Assembly: GCA_963669455.1 (NCBI GenBank)
Contig: OY770026.1
Span: 2,604,001-2,668,000 of the forward strand
DNA: 64,000 nucleotides
Direction: 5' to 3'
Source of the DNA: JAWKWH01 sp963669455
GTDB taxonomy: Bacteria; Pseudomonadota; Alphaproteobacteria; Rhizobiales; Rhizobiaceae
The stretch's first letter is position 1; each line of letters opens with the position of its first letter. The translations under genes were made by a program, and so were the position numbers. The notes under the pieces are model-generated. The model had not been told where the DNA came from, did not search any database, and was given only the letters and a program-made list of their open reading frames with translations. Below, piece by piece: positions 59,319 through 64,000 of the stretch.

Positions 59319-59480
59319 GAACCACAGCAACTTACCCTCTGTCACCAGCCCCAGTTAACCGTGCTGCGGGAAATCCGCGTATGATGATATCCCTACTTTT
59401 GATGTGGCGCGCCAACCTGTTAACAGTTAGCCAGAAGCGACTAACCCGAACCATAATTGACGAACTAAGATGCAAGATTG

Positions 59481-60698
59481 ATGACAACACTCTATTGTTC
59501 TGAGCGTCATTCTCAGCTGACTGAAAAACCATGGTCGCCGCAGGCCGCTCAGGCTGAAATACTCAGAATCCTAGCAGACATTGAAGATGCGAAACTGGCT
59601 GACGGCGGATGGCCTCTGCATCCGCTTGATGCGGCCAGCTATCCGAAACAAACCACAAAGTGGGCGTTGTACGCGGGCGCGGCGGGCGTTGTCATCGCTA
59701 CGGAAATTTTACGCAGAGCAGGATATTCGCCTTCACACCACCGTGAGAAATTGCCTAGTTTCTACCAGAACTTTCTGCGGGATCCCGATGTCAATGCTGC
59801 AGAAATGGGGCTTCAAATCGGTGAACTTGGCATTCTCACACCAGCAATTCTCGGAAACCCTGAGGATGAGAGTCTACAGTCCCGGGCTAGGGAATGCATG
59901 TCAAACATTCTAGATCATCCCGCTTATGAAATCACGAGCGGTCAAACCGGAATGATGTTTGCTGCGCTCGCTCTTTATCGTGCAACAGGTGCGGAATGCT
60001 GGAAGAGATCATACCAACAAGGCGCTCAGGTTCTTTGGGAAAATTGGTCGGAGAGTGCGGATGGAACCGGATGGGTTTGGGACAATGACCTGTTTGGCCA
60101 AAGACGTTCGTACTTTGGTGCTTGCCATGGGATCGCGGGAAATCTGAACGCGTTTCTTAGCGGAGCGGATTTGTTGCCTGACGAATTCCTAACAGATGCG
60201 ATCAACCGCACTGCCACCACCCTTGAAAATCACGCGTTACGCAAAAATGGCATGGCCAACTGGTTTACCTGCACCGCGCCGAAAAAGGGAAGGTTGTTTG
60301 CGCAATGGTGCCATGGAGCGCCGGGAATTGTGACTGCTTTGAGCGCAACACCAAAGACAGGAACACCAGGTGCCGAAATACTGGATACATTACTTGCTGA
60401 GGCATCTGCATTGGTTTGGAAGGCAGGCCCTCTTACCAAGGGCCCGGGTATTTGCCACGGCACGGCAGGAAACGGATATGCCTTCCTGAAGATGTACCAA
60501 CGGGATGGGCGTACTCATTGGCTGGATAAAGCCAGAGCCTTTGCAGCTCATGCTATCCAACAATCTCAAGAACACCGTATCCAGTATGAGCAAGGAAGAT
60601 TTTCACTGATGACGGGGGATGCGGGATTGGCTGTTTATTTGCATCATTGTCTCAACCCGGATTACTCCAGTCTGCCAGGGCTTGATCGGTTTGGGTAA
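59481..60698 (+). CDS. solitary LanC-like lanthionine cyclase protein
   Basis: A 405-residue LanC-like protein. The seven-helix toroid repeats are marked by GAAGV, SGQTGMM, CHGIAGN (about 215-221), CHGAPGI (about 277-283), CHGTAGN (about 325-331) and TGDAGL. Zinc ligands of LanC (Cys, Cys-His) fit Cys277 and Cys325-His326. LanC enzymes form thioether rings in lantibiotics, but stand-alone bacterial members also exist with other roles. No precursor peptide, LanB or LanM gene is seen nearby. The start (ATG 59481) has no strong ribosome site. Base composition is lower in GC than its surroundings. Confidence 0.82.
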   Translation: MTTLYCSERHSQLTEKPWSPQAAQAEILRILADIEDAKLADGGWPLHPLDAASYPKQTTKWALYAGAAGVVIATEILRRAGYSPSHHREKLPSFYQNFLRDPDVNAAEMGLQIGELGILTPAILGNPEDESLQSRARECMSNILDHPAYEITSGQTGMMFAALALYRATGAECWKRSYQQGAQVLWENWSESADGTGWVWDNDLFGQRRSYFGACHGIAGNLNAFLSGADLLPDEFLTDAINRTATTLENHALRKNGMANWFTCTAPKKGRLFAQWCHGAPGIVTALSATPKTGTPGAEILDTLLAEASALVWKAGPLTKGPGICHGTAGNGYAFLKMYQRDGRTHWLDKARAFAAHAIQQSQEHRIQYEQGRFSLMTGDAGLAVYLHHCLNPDYSSLPGLDRFG

Positions 60699-60805
60699 AC
60701 CGTCGTTCGTGCTTCTGCAGAGAATTCACGCTTTGTCCGGATAGTGTTGAAAAAGGCTCGGCATTAGCCGCTTTCAAAATCTGGTTAGCGATCCCATACT
60801 GTCTT

Positions 60806-61192
60806 TCACACTGGTTGCGGGACCATCTCGGCGAGTTTTCTGAGGTTTGAGCGGTTGCCGCCATTTGGAACTGTTCTTCTGCTCCTTTTGGTCCCCGAAG
60901 ACGCATTATTGACACCCCGATATACCGTTTGAGATGGGCGAATAGCATTTCTATCTTTTGTCGCTGGATGAAAGAGGTCATGTAGGCATCGGTCCTGCGA
61001 ATGTCTCGGGCAACATTCACGCGCTGCCTCATGGATTGATCGGGTGACCTTGCGCGCTGGCTGGGTTGGACAGCACTTGTATTTGAGGTGGCAAACATCG
61101 CAATCAAGCTTGCTGGCCCGATAACGGATCATTCCGTCTTTGTCTGCGTTTGAGGTCCGAGGCTTAGCGAACTTGCGCCGCGACCGTTTGAG
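60806..61192 (-). pseudogene. IS1182-type transposase C-terminal remnant, frameshifted
   Basis: The minus strand encodes KFAKPRTSNADKDGMIRYRA, SKLDCDVCHLKYKCCP and ARKVTRSIHEAAR in one frame. RRTDAYMTSFIQRQKIEMLF and AHLKR followed by LRLRGPKGAEEQF-like sequence then occur in a second frame, and NLRKLAEMVPQPV is back in the first. At least two frameshifts break it. Cys-rich plus KxEMLFAHLKR motifs are typical of the C-terminus of IS1182/IS5-like DDE transposases. The 5' end is cut by the IS5 element at 61207. Confidence 0.75.
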
Positions 61193-61206
61193 CTAAAAAT
61201 GCTCTA

Positions 61207-62041
61207 GGGTCTGTTGGGAATTAGGATTCCCTTTCGTGTTTTTGTCTGATTCAAGCTCCCAAAAGGAGTTTGAAGATGATTCGCACAGTTCTAACCGACG
61301 AGCAGTGGCATAAGATGGAACCATATTGCCTTGGCAAGGCGAGTGATCCGGGACGTAGTGGGCGCGATAACCGACTATTCCTGGAAGCTGTGCTTTGGAA
61401 ATCGAGAACCAATGCCCCATGGCGGGACTTGCCCTGTGAGTTTGGCAACTGGAGCACGGTCTATACCCGCTTTGACGATTGGTCAAAGGCCGGTGTTTTT
61501 GAACGGATGTTCGAGGCTGTGTCCGATGATCCAGACATGGAATATGCCATGATTGATGCCACGATCGTTCCAGTTCATCGTCATGGTCACGGCGCTAAAG
61601 GGGGACTCAAAATCAGGCGATTGGTAAATCAAAAGGCGGCTGGACAACCAAAATCCTTGCAATAACAGATGCTTTGGGTAACCTCGTGCGCTTTGTTCTA
61701 CTGCCGGGTAATCGCTATGATACGATTGGCGTGGCACCTTTGATTAACGGACTTGAGTTCGGCGCCATGCTTGCGGACAAGGCTTTCGATTGCAACTGGA
61801 TGATAAAAGATATGAATGAGCGTGGTGCAAAAATAGTCATCTCACAACGACCACAACGAAAAGAACCGCTGGAAATTGATGAAGACATCTACAAGTGGCG
61901 GCATCTCATTGAGAACTATTTTGCTAAGCTGAAGGAGTTTAAAGCCATAGCAATGCGATCAGAAAAGACAGACAGAAACTATGCTTCAATGATATACGCA
62001 TGTGCAGCTGTAATTAATTCAAAATGAATCCCAACAGACCC
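61207..62041 (+). mobile_element. complete IS5-family insertion sequence (IS427-like)
   Basis: An 835-bp element with perfect 13-bp terminal inverted repeats: GGGTCTGTTGGGA (61207-61219) and TCCCAACAGACCC (62029-62041). It is flanked by CTAG on both sides (61204-61207 and 62041-62044, sharing the last/first base), consistent with insertion at a CTAG or TA site. It carries a two-frame transposase and lies against the IS1182 remnant, so it inserted into older mobile-element debris. Confidence 0.9.
61270..62027 (+). CDS. IS5-family transposase, two frames joined by -1 frameshift
   Basis: The first frame (61270-61665, 131 codons) has the DDE N-terminal part with RTVLTDEQWHKMEPYCLGKA, WRDLPCEFGNWSTVYTRF and a catalytic Asp in YAMIDATIVPVHRHGHGAKG. 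The second frame (in use from about 61600, open to 62027) continues TKILAITDALGNLVRFVL, MLADKAFDCNWMIKDM (second Asp) and YKWRHLIENYFAKLKEF (Glu). The frames overlap around AAAGGGGG (61597-61604), so a -1 shift would give the whole transposase. This is the usual expression mode of the IS427 group. Confidence 0.87.
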
Positions 62042-62120
62042 TAGATCAGCGGTTCCAACTTTGAACCAAATGGAGCCGTTTCAGCCTGGATATGAGTTCA
62101 GTCCAAGGCCCAATCGCTGC

Positions 62121-64000
62121 TCAATCCGCCTTCACTTCTCCGCCATCCACGCGGAAAAACACTGCATAGAGCGTCGGGACAATCAGCAGGGTCAGGACGG
62201 TTGCAAAGCTCAGGCCGCAAATGATCACCACCGCCAAGCTCTTGAAGAACGGATCCCACAACAACGGCACCACTCCAAGTACGGTGGTCAACACGCCGAG
62301 GAACACAGGACGCACACGACTGACCGCGGCATCGATCACCGCATCCATTCGTGCTTTTCCGTCGGCGATCTGCGTATCGGTCTCGTCGATCAGCACGATA
62401 GAATTTTTGATCAGCATCCCTGTCAGGCTGAGGACAGCCAAAATGCCCATGAACTCCATCGGCGTTCCAAAGGCAATCAGACCATAGACAACGCCGATGA
62501 TCGCTAGCGGTACGGTCAGCCAGATGATCAGGGGCTGTCGGATCGCATTGAAAAGAAGAATGACAACAATGACCATCGCACCAATGCCAAATGGTAGGGT
62601 TGATGCAAGCCCCGCATTGGCTTGTTGGCTGTCGCCGTATTGCCCTTTCCATTCAAGCGTATAGCCGGGCGGAAGCGAGATATCTTCGACGATTGGTTTT
62701 ATGGTTTCAAATAAACCGGTTGCATTGATGCCCGGCGCTGGGTCCGCCTGCGCAATGATTGAAAGATTGCGGTCAACGCGGCGAAGGCGCGAATTCTCAA
62801 AATCAGTTTCAAAGCTGTCCACTACTTGGGAAATAGGTATGAAGCGGCGCGAAACCGGGCTGAAGATTTGAACACTCTGGATTTGTGCGATGTCGGTTCG
62901 CGACTCCTCTTCCGGCCTAAAAACGATCTGGTTCAACTCATCGCGATCACGGTATATTCCGATGGCCCTGCCATCGAAAAACTCAGCGATAGCCTGTGCT
63001 ATGTCGCTGTGTGTCAAGCCAACCCGCTGTGCCGCTTGCTCGTTGATCCTGGGGCGTAGAATTCGCGTCATAGAACCCCAGTCATCTTTGACAGCGATCG
63101 CGCCATTGCTGCGCAAGATATTCTTGGTCTGGTCGGAGAGTTGCCGCAGCACGACCGGATCAGGTCCGGAAAATTTTGCTTCGATCAAACTGCCACCACC
63201 TGGACCGAGAACAAATTTCCAAACTTTCGGCAGGCTGGAAGGATAGTTTTGCTGAACGTGCGAATTGATGACGGGCATCAAATCGTCGATTATGCGATAG
63301 TCGGTCACGTCGACCAGTATCTGTCCGTAGGCGTTGTTGCCGCTTTCGGCTGAGTAAGTCAGCATAAATCGCAGATGACCTCCGCCGACGACGGAATTGG
63401 TCCCCGTCACACCGTCCTGTTCGCGTATCCAGCTCCCGATTTTGCCGAGGTCCTGCGTGACCTGAATTTCAGTCGAGCCTTCGGGTAGATTGTAGTCAAC
63501 CACGAACTGGGCCCGTGTTGATGCCGGGAAAAACCCCTGTTTGACAAAGTTGAATGCAACGACCGAAGATAAAAACAGCGCAACGATCAGCGCGACGGTG
63601 ATCCAGCGCAACCGCAATGCCAGCCCAAGCAAATTGCGGTAGCCGCGAAGGATCGCGTGTTCCTGTTTTTCCGCTCCGGTCGGAACCTGGGGTTTCAACA
63701 GCAAAGTACAGAAATAAGGCGTCAGCCAAACCGCAACCAACCAACTGACCAGAAGTGCGATTGTGATCGTCCAGAACAGCGAACCGGCATATTCGCCCGT
63801 ATTGTCGGGTGAAAATCCGATGGCTGAGAATGCCAGGAAACCGACAATGGTGCCGCCAAGCAACGGCCATTTGGTCTGCTTGACCACCGCAGTGACGGCA
63901 TCGGCGGTGGCCTCGCCTTTCTGGGTTCTAACCAGAGTTCCCTCTACGACGACGATGGCATTATCGACGAGCATGCCGAGCGCGATGATCAGCGCGCCGA
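62121..64000 (-). CDS. RND-family efflux transporter, C-terminal part (runs off window)
   Basis: The last 626 residues of an RND pump (AcrB/MexF/CzcA superfamily; full length about 1030), reading leftward from the window end. At its upstream end is ALIIALGMLVDNAIVVVEGT, the TM4 proton-relay region. The C-terminal repeat includes a TM domain (TMs from ASTLPFGIGAMVIVVILLF onward) and LSLTGMLIKNSIVLIDETDT. The periplasmic part contains PEGSTEIQVTQDLGKIGSWI. The substrate is not evident; it may be a multidrug or metal efflux subunit. Its N-terminus and partners are outside. Confidence 0.93.
   Translation of the reverse strand, partial: GALIIALGMLVDNAIVVVEGTLVRTQKGEATADAVTAVVKQTKWPLLGGTIVGFLAFSAIGFSPDNTGEYAGSLFWTITIALLVSWLVAVWLTPYFCTLLLKPQVPTGAEKQEHAILRGYRNLLGLALRLRWITVALIVALFLSSVVAFNFVKQGFFPASTRAQFVVDYNLPEGSTEIQVTQDLGKIGSWIREQDGVTGTNSVVGGGHLRFMLTYSAESGNNAYGQILVDVTDYRIIDDLMPVINSHVQQNYPSSLPKVWKFVLGPGGGSLIEAKFSGPDPVVLRQLSDQTKNILRSNGAIAVKDDWGSMTRILRPRINEQAAQRVGLTHSDIAQAIAEFFDGRAIGIYRDRDELNQIVFRPEEESRTDIAQIQSVQIFSPVSRRFIPISQVVDSFETDFENSRLRRVDRNLSIIAQADPAPGINATGLFETIKPIVEDISLPPGYTLEWKGQYGDSQQANAGLASTLPFGIGAMVIVVILLFNAIRQPLIIWLTVPLAIIGVVYGLIAFGTPMEFMGILAVLSLTGMLIKNSIVLIDETDTQIADGKARMDAVIDAAVSRVRPVFLGVLTTVLGVVPLLWDPFFKSLAVVIICGLSFATVLTLLIVPTLYAVFFRVDGGEVKAD

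Larger units (their letters stand above)
58398..59480. other. gene-poor stretch rich in inverted repeats
   Basis: About 1.1 kb without a convincing gene. It holds the right copy of the 42-bp direct repeat (58719-58760), a possible 90-codon minus-strand frame (58607-58879), and nested inverted repeats at 59159-59318. Base composition is lower in GC than the core, consistent with an accessory segment. Confidence 0.5.

Noticed and set aside
61270..62027. An inactivated IS5 transposase.
   Set aside because: The overlap of the two frames at AAAGGGGG and the intact terminal repeats fit programmed frameshifting rather than decay.

Overview
The window looks like chromosomal DNA of a sulfur-oxidising alphaproteobacterium, most likely Hyphomicrobiales-like. 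This rests on the soxRS-VW-XY layout, a dimeric-type sat beside aprMBA, the order alaC-hom-glpX-recJ, folE-hisI next to a NifU-like gene and yidD, a class I PHA synthase, and a TTAA-N7-TTAA (CtrA-like) site. GC is moderate to high in the core and drops in the accessory stretches. No rRNA or CRISPR array was seen. Two complete tRNAs (Trp, Glu) and one tRNA-Trp 3' fragment are present.

Layout. 1-5.0 kb: right end of a sox cluster, soxY(start)-X-W-V leftward and soxS-R-soxT-like rightward, then a SoxH-like hydrolase. 5.1-6.2 kb: two housekeeping hydrolases. 6.2-12.9 kb: sat divergent from aprM-aprB-aprA, followed by a hypothetical protein, a SlyD-like isomerase, a 52-residue protein and a CysH-like protein without catalytic residues. 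With Sox, this suggests sulfur-compound oxidation to sulfate through APS with ATP formation. 13.0-22.8 kb: a hydantoinase/oxoprolinase (HyuA/HyuB) catabolic cluster with a ribose-type ABC transporter, a GntR regulator, an M24 peptidase and a GAF protein.

22.87-34.15 kb is the most distinctive region. An 11-kb block is bounded by a 3' fragment of tRNA-Trp on the left and an intact tRNA-Trp on the right, with an apparent integrase N-terminal remnant beside the intact tRNA. It encodes a self-contained phospho-signalling module. Leftward genes are RDD-FHA, a membrane protein, a peptidoglycan-binding-domain protein with 56-residue repeats, and a transmembrane trypsin-like protease with two FHA domains. 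Rightward genes are a transmembrane Ser/Thr kinase with a predicted seven-bladed propeller, VWA-TM-FHA, a soluble FHA protein and a PP2C phosphatase.

34.2-54.0 kb is mostly core genome: acetyltransferase, tuf, a NaChBac-like channel, thrS, a YegP-like protein, a small secreted protein, yidD, an inserted HepT/MNT pair, a NifU-like scaffold, folE, hisI, a patatin, recJ, glpX, hom, alaC, a lipoprotein, phaC and a DUF882 lipoprotein.

54.1-64.0 kb is accessory again. A small arginine-catabolic islet (Lrp regulator, arginase, ornithine cyclodeaminase, frameshifted NhaC antiporter) lies between tRNA-Glu and a 42-bp direct repeat. It is followed by a gene-poor stretch rich in inverted repeats, a solitary LanC-like cyclase, an IS1182-type transposase remnant, a complete IS5-family element and the C-terminal part of an RND efflux pump that runs off the window.
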